Source of the DNA: Hygrophila difformis
Lineage: Eukaryota; Streptophyta; Magnoliopsida; Lamiales; Acanthaceae
Direction: 5' to 3'
Length of the DNA stretch: 64,000 nucleotides
Assembly (NCBI GenBank): GCA_030278955.1
Contig: JAOANR010000002.1
Coordinates: forward strand, 11,273,982-11,337,981
The position numbers and the translations under genes were made by a program. The notes below the pieces were generated by a model. It was not told the DNA's origin and did not search any database. It saw nothing but the letters and a program-made list of their open reading frames with translations. Positions 1 through 10,689 of the stretch are shown here, in pieces (position 1 is the stretch's first letter; each line of letters opens with the position of its first letter).

Positions 1-859
1 CAAAACGGCATGAGATATATGGCCTACACTCTTGGGAGTATCCGTATAGATTTCCCGAGGCTCCGGAGTGTTACTGGGTATGGCAGATACGGCTGCGGCC
101 GCCGGACGACCGGCTACACAAAAACTTACGAAACGGCTGCGGCTGCCGGACGCCCGGCTACACAAAAACTTACGAAACGGCTGCGGCCGCTGGACGACCG
201 GCTACACTAGATATTATTGAGTGCGACGTAACGGGAGAAAATAAAAGACTTAAATTCTTTTATGTATTTATTTATTTATTATGTCTTTAAATTATGCATT
301 TAAAGTTATGTCTTAAATTTTATAACATGTTAAATTATTATTTATGAATTTAAATGCATGTTTAAGAATACAAATTAAATTCTTATTTTTAATTGGTAAA
401 TGAATTGTTGTATGCATGCTTAGGAGTAAAGTTAAATTATTTAATTAAACCCCTTTATTGCTATGTTAGGATCGACATACTCAGTATTTTATAATACTGA
501 TAAAATTGTTGTTTTCCTTTTTCTTTCAGAGTATGGAGAAAATGCATGAGCATATGCATTCGGGGGACATTTTTAAACATTGAATTTTCGTTTTATTATG
601 ATACTTGCATATCGGGCCTGTATAACCCGAGTTTTGGCCATGTCAGCCCATTTTATTATTTCCGCTGTGATATATTAGAATTATTATTATGTGTGGACGA
701 GACTTTATTTTTATTTTGAAATAATTTCCGGACTTGTTTTAAAACTCTTTGCAATACCCATAGCCTTGCATCTCTTTGGCAAGCTCGGAGAATCCTTGTC
801 TTGCTAGGGAGGTGTGGCGGTGGCATCCCGGCCTGGGTTATCAAATCCGGAGTGTTACA
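1..859 (+). repeat. Element A: 3' part of a Ty3/gypsy LTR (3' LTR)
   Basis: This is the downstream part of an LTR, entering from the left window edge and ending in TGTTACA. Its landmarks match the other Tekay-like LTRs here in the same order: a CCCGAGGCTCCGGAGTG block near 52, an acceptor-like pyrimidine tract ending in CAG at 529, a 'gggcctgtataacccg' block near 614, and the 'cttgctagggaggtgtggcggtg' type terminal block. No primer-binding site follows, and copia sequence starts directly, so this is a 3' LTR (seen). The element body lies outside the window, so its TSD (probably the bases after 859) cannot be verified. Confidence 0.85.
89..207 (+). repeat. 44-bp tandem repeat, about 2.7 copies, in element A LTR
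   Basis: The unit begins with ACGGCTGCGGCCGCCGG and ends with CACAAAAACTTACGAA; copies start at 89, 133 and 177, with a few substitutions. Each unit contains the palindrome-like GGCTGCGGCCGCC core. The related LTRs of element C carry a single copy of the core (about 4278-4312 and 45158-45190), so the tandem array is a local expansion in A. Confidence 0.9.
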
Positions 860-2422
860 GCCATACCCAGTAATAATCGAACAGCCTCAATCCTTGCAAC
901 AGGTGCAAAGGTCTCTTCATAATCAAGCCCTTCGATCTAAGTAAATTCCTGAGCAACCAACCGAGCTTTGTTTCTGACAGCCACTCCATTCTCATCTGTC
1001 TTTTTCCTGAACACCCATTTTGTTCCAATGAAATAGTGTCTGGAGGTTGTGGTACCAACTCCCACACATAATTCCTCTTGAATTGCAACAATTCTTCTTG
1101 CATGGAAGCTATCCACAATTTATCCTTTAGAGCTTCCATGGCATTCTTAGGTTCAACTTGAGAAACAAAACAACTCATAACATAGAAAGAGAGACTTGCC
1201 AACTCAGTATAGTCAATTTGTTGTTGTTGGCTCCTGGTCTGCCTTGGTGCTTGAGGATCACCAATAATATCATCTTATGAATGGTGCTTAAACACCGTTG
1301 GTCCTTCCTTAGGTCCTCTTCTCCCTGGAGCATCAGGTTGTACAGGTGGTTGTGCCTCAGGTGTATCATCATCAGACACTACAACAGGTTCAGTGGCAGG
1401 AGCATCTTGTTGAGTATGTTGTGGTGGCTGAGTAGTTTGTACAACATAATCATTATCATCATGACTTTGAGGTTGCACCACAGGAATAGCATCATCATCA
1501 TCCTTCACAACTGGTCTATCATCAAATACGATATTCATAGACTCAATAACTTTCTTAGTCCTTTTGTTGTATATCCTGTAAGCTCTTGAATTGTTAGAAT
1601 ACCCAATAAAGATCCCTTCATCATACTTAGAATCAAATTTCCCAAGTGGAATGTGATTATTTAACACAAAGCAAGTAGTTCCAAACACATGAAAGTAAGA
1701 AACATTTGGAGTTCTCCCTCTCCAGATCTCATAATGTGTGTTCTTAGTATGAGGTCTCAAGAACACCCTATTAATGATGTAGCAAGCTGTATGAATAGAT
1801 TCAACCCAAAATTCCTTCTTCAATGTACTACCATGCAACATGGATCTAGCCATCTCTTGCAGAGTCTGTTCTTGCGCTCTACAACCCCATTCTGCTGTGG
1901 AGTCTTTGGAGATGAGAATTCATGAGAAATTCCATGGTTGTGGCAATGTAGTTCAAACATCCTGTTCTCAAACTCCTTCCCATGATCAGTTCTGATTCGA
2001 GCAATCTTGAAATCCTTCTCAGCCATGAGCTTTAAAGCAAGCTTTTCATAAGCAGCAAAAGTTTCATCATTGGTTCTCAGAAAGTCTACCCATGTGTATC
2101 TTGAATAAGCATCAATACACACAAAGATGTACCTCCTTCCACTAAGACTCAGTACTTCGGTCGGCCCCATCAAATCCATATGCAATAGTTCCAAGCACCT
2201 TGTAGTTTGAACTTGATCAGTAAGTTTGTGTGAAGAATAAATCTGCTTGCCCTTTGCACAATCTCCAGAGACAATAGTTTTCCCAACTGTTAGTTTGGGC
2301 ATCCCACGCACAACGCTAGAATTACTGATTCTAACAAGAGACTTGTAGTTCATATGACCACATTTTCTATGCCACAACTGCATCTCAACCAAATGTGTAG
2401 ACAAAGCCATGATAGATTTATC
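860..2422 (-). pseudogene. Ty1/copia pol fragment: integrase and start of RT (broken)
   Basis: Read on the minus strand from 2422 down, this encodes the copia GAG-pre-integrase zinc-finger region (LWHRKCGH near 2370), then the integrase core with all three acidic positions visible (HMDLMGP, RTDHGKEF, NGVVERKN). Next come the integrase C-terminal region with the FHVFGTTCFV block, an acidic linker, and the first part of the copia RT (AMEALKDKLW). It is dead: the frame changes near 1850, a stop lies at about 1275, and the frame changes again near 1040. Both ends are cut by gypsy insertions: element A abuts it at 859/860, and element C enters at 2422/2423. The upstream part of the same frame resumes at 45883. 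It is the outermost host sequence of the window. The copia lineage is not assigned. Confidence 0.93.
2418..2422. repeat. TSD (TTATC), left copy, element C
   Basis: The five bases before the LTR start are repeated exactly at 45883-45887, directly after the terminal TGTTACA. Removing element C and one copy puts the copia reading frame back in register. Confidence 0.95.
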
Positions 2423-4998
2423 TGTAATACTCGAGAATTTTGCAACATAAAATAAATAAAATAAATAAATAAATAAACAATAAATAAAACAACAACAATA
2501 AATAAATATAATAAATAAATAAACATAATACATAGATAAGGAAATGAGAAATGGAATTTAATTTAAGAAGGAATTAAATTTCCAATAGCTGTAAAGCAAA
2601 AGATAATTTAATCAAATAAATTGTACAAGGGAACCCGACACCAATGAACTCGAGAATTCGAGGCCAAAATCTACACCCAAGTAAAATTTTAGATAGGAAA
2701 TTGGAGTCCGGAAATAGCCCGGGAATCGGAATCCGAGAACATAGAGGGATAGAAGTCCGAAAGAGAGGAGGAAAGGTTCGACGGATCGCACGACCCGCCC
2801 GGACCGAAGTCCAGGCGGTGACCGCGTGCGTGTTTCCCCTAAACGGCGCTCCAACCCCGCGCCGTCGGGCAGTAACAAACAATGCGAGATTTTCTCGCCC
2901 GAATCCGGATTTTTCGACTTCGGTTGCTCACCTTGCGGCTCAAGACTTACTAGGGCAGACTTTGGACATCCCCTTGGTCCTTTACATCTATAAATAAGCA
3001 CCTTGTTCAATCCCGAACACTTTTCAAACCCTACGAAAAATCTCTACACATCAAACCCTAATCCAAGAGTCGTCGGAGGCACGAAACCAAGAGAAGGGAC
3101 TGTCTTGGACGAAAATCGGAAGGCTTCTATCGTTGTGGTAAGTTCTAGTCCGTTTCTTTTCCATTCTTGATTCGAAAACGAATCCTAACTTCATTCTTTT
3201 TCTATTCTAAACCCCGATCTGGATCTAAAATGAAGAACGCGACGAATCAAGGAGATAAACGGTGGACTGGAAGCCATGCCTCCGAATCGACGAGCCGGAA
3301 CGTCCATAGATCGGTAAGTTAATGCTTACGTGGTTTTGGGAGAATTAAAACATACTTAATCTAAAGATTTAAATCAAGAACTTAAAATCTGTCACAACGA
3401 AAGTCTCTACGGCGCAACGTTTTTGTACGATTTTTCCAATCCATTAAAACTGATCGAACGAGGAAACTTAAAACACGAAAAACGTTCCTAAGACATAGAT
3501 CGACCTTCTGTAAGAATTTCATATTTTTTCATTAAGTTTGATATCTGAAATTGACTCCAAACCGAACTGTTCTAAGATTAGATCTTGAAATCTTGACAGA
3601 ACTTTAGTCCGAAATTGTAGACGTTTTTGACAATAGATCTAGACCGATTCAGAACTTTAGTCGAACATGAAACTTGTAGATATATGTCTTAAATATCTCC
3701 CCGTAAAATGTCATCAAATTTGGAGTTAGTTTGCTATGGTAGATCTCGAAATTTTGAAACTGCTGTGTAGAAAATACGGACAGATTAACATCCTGATGAA
3801 AATCTACGTTTTTCACTTATTTCCAAAACTCGGATTGAAAAACTTAAAACACGAAACATGTTCGTCTCTGTGTTTTCAAGTCACTGATCAAATTTCAGAA
3901 TTTTCGAACTTAAAACTGATTTTTAATTAATTTTGGAGTAAACAGTGTTTTATCAAAGTCAAATCTCGGAAATCTTGTTGAAACGGTGAAATTAGCCTTT
4001 AAGGTTTAAACGAGTAGAAATCTCTTTTTGAAATAAATACATGAAAGAAGAATTTTGAAAAAAAAATCCCCTTACAAACTTCATCAATTAAAATTAGCGG
4101 GTGAGTGCTCTGCAGGGTGCCCCCCTAACGATTCACTTCGTGCCTTTATGGACGATGGTGACCCTGCGCGAAATTTGAGATACATTGCCAAAACGGCATG
4201 AGATAAAAGGGCCTACACTCTTGAGAATATCCATTTGGGTTTCCCGAGGCTCCGGAGTGGTACTGGGTATGGCGGATACGGCTGCGGCCGCCGGGCTACC
4301 GGCTAAACTTGACGAGATTGCGATGCAATCATGAAATACTTGAAATACTAAATGTTGGGTGTAATGGGGATAGTTAAAATATTTATTTATTGTCCATCTA
4401 AATTATTTAATGCTTTATTTAAATTAATTATGGCTTTTATTTTAATTTATGTTAAATGTGTTATTAATTAGAGCCATGAATTAATTATGCAAATTGGTTA
4501 GTTAATTAAATTAAATTATTTGTGATTTATTCTTATCATGCTTTTATTTAAATATTAATTAATGGCTTTGAAACCTCACGATCATGTATGTGTTAACTTA
4601 CTCAGCAAGTTGTGCTGACCCAAAACCATCTCTCCTTTTTCCTACAGAGCATGTGGATTATACTTGAGCACGTACATGCATGAAATTTTTGGGAACACTT
4701 TATATTTAAATTTTGCATTAGACTATAGTATGAACGGGCCTGTTTAACCCGTGTTTTGGCCATGTTGGCCCTATTTACATTTTCCGCTGCAATACTTATA
4801 CTTAGATATTATTTTTCCGCTGCATTATAATATTATTTTTGAATTTATATTGTATGGGCTATTTTAATTGTTTTAAATATTTTAAATACTGCAATACCTA
4901 GCCTTGCATCTCTTTAGTAAGCTCGGAGAAACCGTGTCTTGCTAGGGAGGTGTGGCGGTGAGATCTTGACCTGGGTGACCAAAAACCAGGGTGTTACA
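2423..4998 (+). repeat. Element C 5' LTR (2,576 bp)
   Basis: Starts TGTAATACTCGAG and ends GGGTGTTACA, followed by a Met-tRNA PBS. It contains an AT-rich block (2440-2530), a GC-rich palindromic block (about 2776-2872), donor-like GGTAAGTT sites (3138, 3314), and an acceptor-like CTACAG at 4647. From 3362 on it matches 44248-45882 closely, which identifies the pair of LTRs. The many small ORFs inside are not genes. Confidence 0.93.
2776..2872. repeat. GC-rich palindromic block in element C LTR
   Basis: A roughly 100-bp island of CG-rich sequence (CGACCCGCCCGGACCG, GGTGACCGCGTGCG, CCCGCGCCGTCGGG) in an AT-rich LTR. It lies upstream of a plant-leader-like stretch (CAAACCCTA near 3052), as the GC clusters of the other LTR families do. 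Confidence 0.6.
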
Positions 4999-5001
4999 AG
5001 T

Positions 5002-5013
5002 TGGTATCAGAGC
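5002..5013 (+). other. Primer-binding site, initiator Met tRNA (element C)
   Basis: TGGTATCAGAGC, the complement of the plant initiator-Met tRNA 3' end, lies three bases after the LTR terminus. Similar sites follow the 5' LTRs of E, D and (on the minus strand) F. Confidence 0.95.
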
Positions 5014-5441
5014 CCGGCTTATTTTGAAATTAGTATTATAATTTTTTTTTAACTATTAGATTATTATTTTTAAACTATGATTATTTTTAAATTCTTATTG
5101 TCATAATTATAGAAGCCCAAATTATTATTTTTAAAGAAATCTCCTAGCCCAAAATTATTTTTGTGCCCAAATTATAATTATTTTTGACCCAATATAGAGG
5201 TCCAAGGATTTTAACTATTATCTTAAATTTTTAAAGCATTAGTTCCATGGAATGAATTTTTACTTTTAAAACCCCATGGAAATTCAAAAAAAAATATATA
5301 TACATAGTGCATAAATTTTTTTTTTTGGGGGGGGGGGGGGGGGGTGGGGAAATCATCATTTGCATGCGCATACTGCATTGCCTAACCTTAGAGAACTTAG
5401 AAGCGTGATACGTACTAACTTAGATCTTTTCCTTGCGCTAG
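5014..5441 (+). other. Element C leader, non-coding
   Basis: AT-rich leader between PBS and the first ORF, with no ORF of note. It contains a T-run followed by a long G-run (about 5321-5350), a likely unstable homopolymer tract. The matching leader in D has the same 'gcccaaaattat...' wording but no G-run. Confidence 0.7.
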
Positions 5442-6044
5442 ATGGTTAGTCAAGATATGATGAACTTAATGATCAAAATGATGAACGCTCACCTTGATTC
5501 CCAACAAACCATACAACAAATGAAACATCGTATAACCCACTTGAAGGCAAATCTGCATCAAATGGGAGACTTAAGGGAAGCTGACCTCCAACACTTTCTA
5601 AATTTGAGAGCTGATGATCAAGGTCGCATAAAAGACTTAGAAACTCAAGTGCAAAAACTCACTGAAAGGGGCGATGCGATGATAGATAGAATCGAGGATC
5701 TAGGGATGGACCTGCTCGACCTCATTGATATCATGGTGCCATACAGCCCTGTGGAAGACCATTTGATGGGACCACGAAGTCCAACAACCGCCGTTGAAAG
5801 CCCATGCGGCCTTATCCATGGCCGTTACGGAACCCCTGGACTCTGGCCTCACATGGTTCGCCTGTTGCCAAACCCAAGCCCAAACCTAAGTCCCGTGGAG
5901 AACCATTTGAAGGAACTACAAGGACCAGCTCCGGAAGCCGTCGATCCATCGTCCCCAGTGTTTTATGGACCTTTGGGCACCGGCCAAGTCTCTGATGAGG
6001 ATGATCCAATGGAAGACCCTGCTACTCTGCCAGAGGGAGCATAG
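5442..6044 (+). CDS. Coiled-coil protein of element C (200 aa), intact ORF
   Basis: Function unknown. Residues 1-105 are helical with heptad-like spacing (NLMIKMMNAHLDSQQ, then LREADLQHF and IKDLETQVQKL) and predict a coiled coil. Residues 110-175 are proline-rich, and the tail is acidic (VSDEDDPMEDP). Element D encodes a 125-aa relative (57957-58334) with the same start region (NLMMKLTNAYLESQQ), the same READ block and the same SDED tail. F retains the tail only (19226-19468, minus). The conserved place just after the 5' LTR, the open frame and tail conservation argue for selection on a protein. It lacks gag signatures such as a zinc knuckle. A structural or silencing-suppressing accessory role is only a guess. 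Confidence 0.75.
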   Translation: MVSQDMMNLMIKMMNAHLDSQQTIQQMKHRITHLKANLHQMGDLREADLQHFLNLRADDQGRIKDLETQVQKLTERGDAMIDRIEDLGMDLLDLIDIMVPYSPVEDHLMGPRSPTTAVESPCGLIHGRYGTPGLWPHMVRLLPNPSPNLSPVENHLKELQGPAPEAVDPSSPVFYGPLGTGQVSDEDDPMEDPATLPEGA

Positions 6045-6407
6045 ATCTTTTTAGATATTTTGTCTTAGATAGTACATCTATTTTGCGCATCCTATTACTT
6101 GTATCAAATTTCTTTTAAGGAATAAAATACAAGTTTGATTCTTTATTTAATTATTTGGAACTCTTCAACGCCAAATAAGTCGATAACAAAAAAGAAAAAA
6201 AGAAGTGAAACCATATAATTAGGACAGCATGGTTCAACCACATTTCTTCTAAAAGACAACAGTCAACCAAACAACTAAGCAAGGATACAATGGAAGCATA
6301 AACTACTAAACACAGTCAGCAAGATCATCGTCATACAGTCTCATAGAAAAACAACCGAATAGAATACTACTACTACGAGCCCTAAATGGAGATGCAGAGA
6401 TGAAAGA
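6045..6407. other. Spacer between two convergent ORFs of element C
   Basis: Non-coding. It holds an AATAAA (6121-6126) shortly after the coiled-coil stop, so it may serve as the 3' end for a short sense transcript. The antisense gene terminates into the same spacer from the other side. The D counterpart is 58335-59139. Confidence 0.5.
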
Positions 6408-7679
6408 TCACTGGTCGGGAGGCGGAAATTGACGACGCATATACTCGTCCATCTGACGCATGTTGGCATACATGTCGGTCATGGTGGCCTGCTGCTCAGC
6501 TGCCTCGTAGTGATCGTATCCATGCGAGCCTGGTATAGATCCATCCTGGCATCCAAAGCATCATAACGAGCCTGCCCGGCTGCGAACCCAGCATCTATAC
6601 TAAGTTGCATACCCTGCATCATCTGAAGTATCTGCGGCATCTCCGGACCCTGCTGGGGAACCACGGGAGGTGGAGGTGGCTGCCCAGGGGGAACAACTAG
6701 AATCAAACCACCATCATCGGGCTCCAGGCGAAGGACAGCCCGAGGAGCTCCGCGCCGCAAGGCATTGCGTCGAGCAGTGTAGGTAGAGACAGGTAATAGT
6801 CACCAGCAGCTAACTCGTAAGGATCCGTCTCCGGTGTCGTACGGATCCCCTGAGCCGCACACAAACCACAAATAAGGTGAACATGAATGATCACCCTACT
6901 CCCTCGTCCTCGGCGCATACCCCTCAGATTGTCCTCGATGCAAAATCCCACATTCACCCTACCGCCTCGGGGGATAAAGCAAATGGTCTCATAGACATGA
7001 TCTAGGACGATATGGCTCCGGGTAATCGGCCGGACGCGCCCTAACCATATCTGAGTGAGCTCACGCCAAGGGGTGTCCATCGTCGTCAACCGCAGCTCGT
7101 GATCGTGCTCGAGCCGAGGTGCCACCTCAGTGCATAAGGCACCCCACGCAGGTGGGGGTATACGACCCTCAGGCTGTGGCCGGAATACACCGTCGTCAGG
7201 GAGACCGAAGTAGACGTTGATTGCCTGAACACTTAAGTCTAAGTAGCGACCACGAACGCAGACTCGAGATAACTCACTGTGCTCCCCAAGACCGCCAATA
7301 TTGGCGATGACCTCCATAGCTAATAACCGGAAGCAATGCCCTCGGGATGGCGCGCAAGTCCGGTCCACCGAAGATCGTCCAAAACCGCCCTAACCCTGTC
7401 ATCGTCCACATGATGGGGAAACATGCCTCTCTCCGGAACATAAGCCCTGTTCCGATGGAGCTCGTCGAAGTAGAACGTCTGAGAGGCCATCGTCGCAAAC
7501 CGATGCCTATCGTGTCGGCTGGGATGCACCTCGTCAGGAAGACCCGTGAGTCTCGGGCCCCGCTGCTCCTCGTCCTCCCCAGACTCACTGTCATCAACAT
7601 CCGGCATCACCGGAGCGGCAGTACTAGGGCCAGCTGCGTCACGCCGAGTGGCCCGTCTTTTGGCCCCCGGAAGAACCAT
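6408..7679 (-). pseudogene. Antisense PTPd-type protein gene of element C, exon 2 (frameshifted)
   Basis: Minus-strand protein resembling the 'putative plant transposon protein' domain. It runs: basic start (GAKRRATRRDAAGPS), acidic stretch (DDSESGEDEEQRGPR), the globular PTPd-like part (SRVCVRGRYLDLSVQAINVYFGLP, VNVGFCIEDNLRG, IHVHLICGLCAAQG), a proline-rich linker (GQPPPPPVVPQQ), and a C-terminal amphipathic helix (FAAGQARYDALDARMDLYQ) ending in QFPPPDQ. The frame is broken near 7345, 6770 and 6490. The start at 7679 was chosen because it aligns with the D copy and lies 37 bases after a conserved TTTGCAG acceptor. The protein is expressed, if at all, from its own promoter beyond 41922, because it opposes the LTR. 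Reaction or partner unknown. Confidence 0.8.
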
Positions 7680-7716
7680 AAGAGACGCCTAGACAACCCA
7701 CTAGAAAAGCAATATC

Positions 7717-7832
7717 CTGCAAATACCCAACCAATATCAATTATAAGGTTAATTCCTACACAATAATTACTGAGCAAAAATATGCAAGAATATCAAGTAT
7801 AGGCTCCAATGTGAACAATCAAAGAGGGCATC
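7717..7832 (-). other. Intron of the element C antisense gene, 3' part
   Basis: On the minus strand the intron ends TATTTGCAG at 7717 and exon 2 begins GATATTGC. The rest of the intron (donor GT at 41921-41920) lies beyond the inserted element E. Removing E and one TSD gives an intron of about 627 bp, against 622 bp in the D copy with donor and acceptor at the same places. Element E therefore landed in this intron. Confidence 0.7.
7828..7832. repeat. TSD (GCATC), left copy, element E
   Basis: GCATC precedes TGTAACACCCC and is repeated exactly at 41406-41410, after the terminal CGTTACA of the E 3' LTR. Confidence 0.95.
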
Positions 7833-8708
7833 TGTAACACCCCGATTTAATTAACACATGATTAATTTAATTAATTATGATTAATTAACAAAAGATTTAT
7901 TATATGTATATTTTGTAGGTATAATTTTAATGAAGTGGAAGATAAGTGGGTTCAAACCCACAAGAGAATAAGAATCAAGTGCTCAAGTGAGTGCATTATG
8001 GTGTAGATGGCTCAAGACAAGTGGACTAACCCATTTTTCGGACCCGACCCGTTTGCACCAAACTGACCTGGGCTGACCCAAGACCCATTAAAACACCTAA
8101 ATCAGCCCCCATGACTTCATTTAGAGCTCAACACTTAAAATCTACGGCTTATTCCCGTTTTTTATGCCCAAGGTGGAGAGAAGTGGTCTTGTGAAGAGAT
8201 TTTTGTGTTTTCTAACTCAAATCAAGTGGGGGATTGGTATCTACATCTTTGGTAAGTGTTTTCCTAGCCTTTGCACTTGATTTTGAGGTTGTTTCAGTGA
8301 GTTTTTGGAGTGGTGTAAAGTGGTGACGGGATTTGGGCATTTGGGATGAACTTTTGTACATTGGCTAGGAATTTGGTGTTGAATCTTCGATTGGAGTTCG
8401 GATTAGTGTTGAGGAGCTTGAGGTCAGTTTTTGAGACTCATCTTGATTGATTATTTTGGGGGATTTCAGCCTACCCCTTGTGCATGTTGGTGTTGAGCAC
8501 TTTGTTTGAATTCTTGTTGATTTTGGGAGCTCAATCTTGCCTTGTAGTGTTCTTGAGTGGTTTGGAAGCTTGCATTGGGAGTTGGAGAAGCTTGGGAGCT
8601 GGAATTGAAGTGTTTGGACTTCATAAACACAAGGCAAGAGTAGGATTTAGCTTATTGTGGGGGAAGATTGGAAGAAAATGGTGAATTTCGCGATATGCTG
8701 CCTCTGCT

Positions 8709-8858
8709 GAAGCTTCAGAGGCGCCGCATAGCCTATGCGGAGCCTAAAAGTGGTCCGGAGCGCCGCTGAGGCGCCCCAGCCCTTGAAGTCTTCAGTTTAG
8801 GCGCCGCAATGCCTTTGCGGCGCCCAAAAGGGGCTTGGAGCGCCACCATTGGCGCCTC
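8709..8858. repeat. GC-rich GGCGCC palindrome cluster in element E LTR
   Basis: Within about 150 bp the motif GGCGCC or GCGCCGC recurs at least seven times in both orientations, interleaved with near-palindromes such as CTGAAGCTTCAG and GCCGCATAGCCTATGCGG. The copy in the 3' LTR is at about 15653-15806. The surrounding LTR is AT-rich. The motif differs from those of the other families here. Confidence 0.85.
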
Positions 8859-9420
8859 CTGTGCACCAAAAAACTCACAAACTTGAATCGGCTCTAACTT
8901 ACTCATTTCTAATCCGATTTTCGCAAACCATATATGAATCTGACCCTACTCAAAATAAGGATTCCAAATATGCAATCAGAATTCAGTGATAATGACTCCT
9001 TCAAAAATTTAAAATAGGAATTTATACCCCGAGGGTGTCCCCTGCGTGCCGATTCGCTGTTTTCTTCCGTTTTTCGTCCCCTTTCGTATTTTATCGTTTC
9101 TCACTCATTTCTAGGTCTCAGAATATGCTTAAAACTGATCTAGGATATGTTAGTGCCTATCATGAGTATTGATTGAACTTAGAAGATTCACCGAGCCTTA
9201 GTTTAGGATGGAATCTTGTGTTGCTTCTATCACTATGTTTGGGAGTCGAGTGCCGATATGTGGGACGTGGCACACCCTAGAACATGTCTAACTCATGTGG
9301 TACTGTTGTGAGCCGCTATATGGGGTTGGCAACCCGAATATTGCATGTAGTCTGCGGACTGATAATTTACTTTAAATGTTTACGAGTCGGTATCCGAATG
9401 GACATTGTGTAAGATGATTG

Positions 9421-9690
9421 TGATCTGTAATGATTTATGCTTTCGAGGATATTAGACATCCTAACTATGTTTACGAGTCGGTATCTGACTGGGCATAGTT
9501 AGTATCTCATCCTGGCATGTTGGCTTTCGAGAGCGAGATGCTTTGGGCTAGTGATTGTGATCTGTGTTGATTTCTGCTTTCGAGGATATTAGACATCCTG
9601 ACTATGTTTACGAGTCGGTATCCGACTGGGCATAGTTAGTATCTTATCCTGGCATGTTGGCCTTCGAGAGTGAGATGCTCAGGGCTAGTA
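9421..9690 (+). repeat. 137-bp tandem repeat with nested hairpins (element E LTR)
   Basis: Two copies start at 9421 and 9558. Each holds a small hairpin (AGGAT...ATCCT) and a larger one with outer arms TAACTATG/CATAGTTA and inner arms GAGTCGG/CCGACT (first copy 9462-9501). A diverged third version lies near 9376. Also present in the 3' LTR near 40290-40550. Confidence 0.8.
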
Positions 9691-10543
9691 CCCGCCATGA
9701 CCGTAAGCCACTTATTTCAGCTGTTAGTGTCTGTGGCGGGGGCACTGTGGGTATCTCTTCTGACCATTAGGGGAGTGGACCCTATTTGGAGAGGAATACC
9801 GACCATGGTACTTAGGTTGCACGCTAGGCATACTTCTGTGCTGCATTTAGGGTAGATAGACACTTTAGGTCATATCATTTCATCTCATCATCCATCATTC
9901 ATCTTATTATTGTTTTGCAGTGTATGACGTGGTTGAAGCACCGGTATGAGACGGTGTGATGTTTAATTATTTAATTATGCTATTATAAACTGTTAATTAA
10001 CCTCTAAAATCTTGTTCCCTGTTTCCCAGCTTTTCCTACTCTTGCTCAGTACTTTATGTACTGACACCTTGCATTTTGTCTTTCTTATAGATACTCCCGG
10101 GGAGGACGCAGAGCATGATCATGTAGATGGGTTTGGGGCTGAGTGATCTTATAGGATTGCATTGAATATGTCTTGACTGAGTTGCTGTATTATGCTCTAT
10201 GTTATCTAATTGTGACTAGCTTGTTATTTCCGAGCATTGTCTGACGGTTGGGATTGGTTTGAGAATCGTTGTTTTGTTATTTCCCTGTATACTTGGTATT
10301 TGGACAGGTTAACGTGAGTACCGAGGTGAGGTACTGTATGCGGCTCGTAGCCGAGACTTGATGATTATGTGATAGACATGTTTCTGTTGCTTACTTTGTT
10401 ACTCTATTGTTATTCTCTGTATGATTTTCTGATTATCAGGCTTCGTGTTATTGAACTTAAATTCATTGGCCAACAGCTTAAGTGAGGTAACATGACAGTG
10501 ACGTCAGCAAAAATTGGGTTAAATTTTTTGGGGCGTTACATGT

Positions 10544-10555
10544 TGGTATCAGAGC
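10544..10555 (+). other. Primer-binding site, initiator Met tRNA (element E)
   Basis: TGGTATCAGAGC three bases after the LTR end, continuing CATG; the standard Tekay-type PBS. Confidence 0.95.
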
Positions 10556-10689
10556 CATGTGTGCTCTTATGTGCCTAGAATTTGAACAAGTATGTGGTGA
10601 GGTGTGTGGGGGAATGCATATAGTATAGGATTTGCATCTGATTATGCTTATATTCATGTTGCCTTGCATTATTTTTGGGATAACTGCGT

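Larger units (their letters stand above)
7833..10540 (+). repeat. Element E 5' LTR (2,708 bp)
   Basis: Starts TGTAACACCCCGATTTAATT and ends GGGGCGTTACA, followed by the PBS. Inside are a GC-rich palindromic cluster (8709-8858), a donor-like TTTGGTAAGTG at 8252, a 137-bp tandem repeat with hairpins (9421-9690), and an acceptor-like CTTATAG at 10090. The small ORFs at 8365-8684 recur in the 3' LTR only because the LTRs are near identical. Confidence 0.95.

Noticed and set aside
2574..3010. ORFs at the start of element C LTR
   Set aside because: Three overlapping frames on both strands across a GC island; no homology visible.
5002..5013. tRNA-related sequences
   Set aside because: Only the 12-18 bases complementary to a tRNA 3' end are present next to LTR ends; these are primer-binding sites, not tRNA genes.
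8365..8684. ORFs repeated in both E LTRs (also 15158-15630) and in both G LTRs (21588/34635, 22638/35682, 23632/36676)
   Set aside because: They recur because LTR pairs are near identical, not because of selection on a protein. They lack start context and domains.
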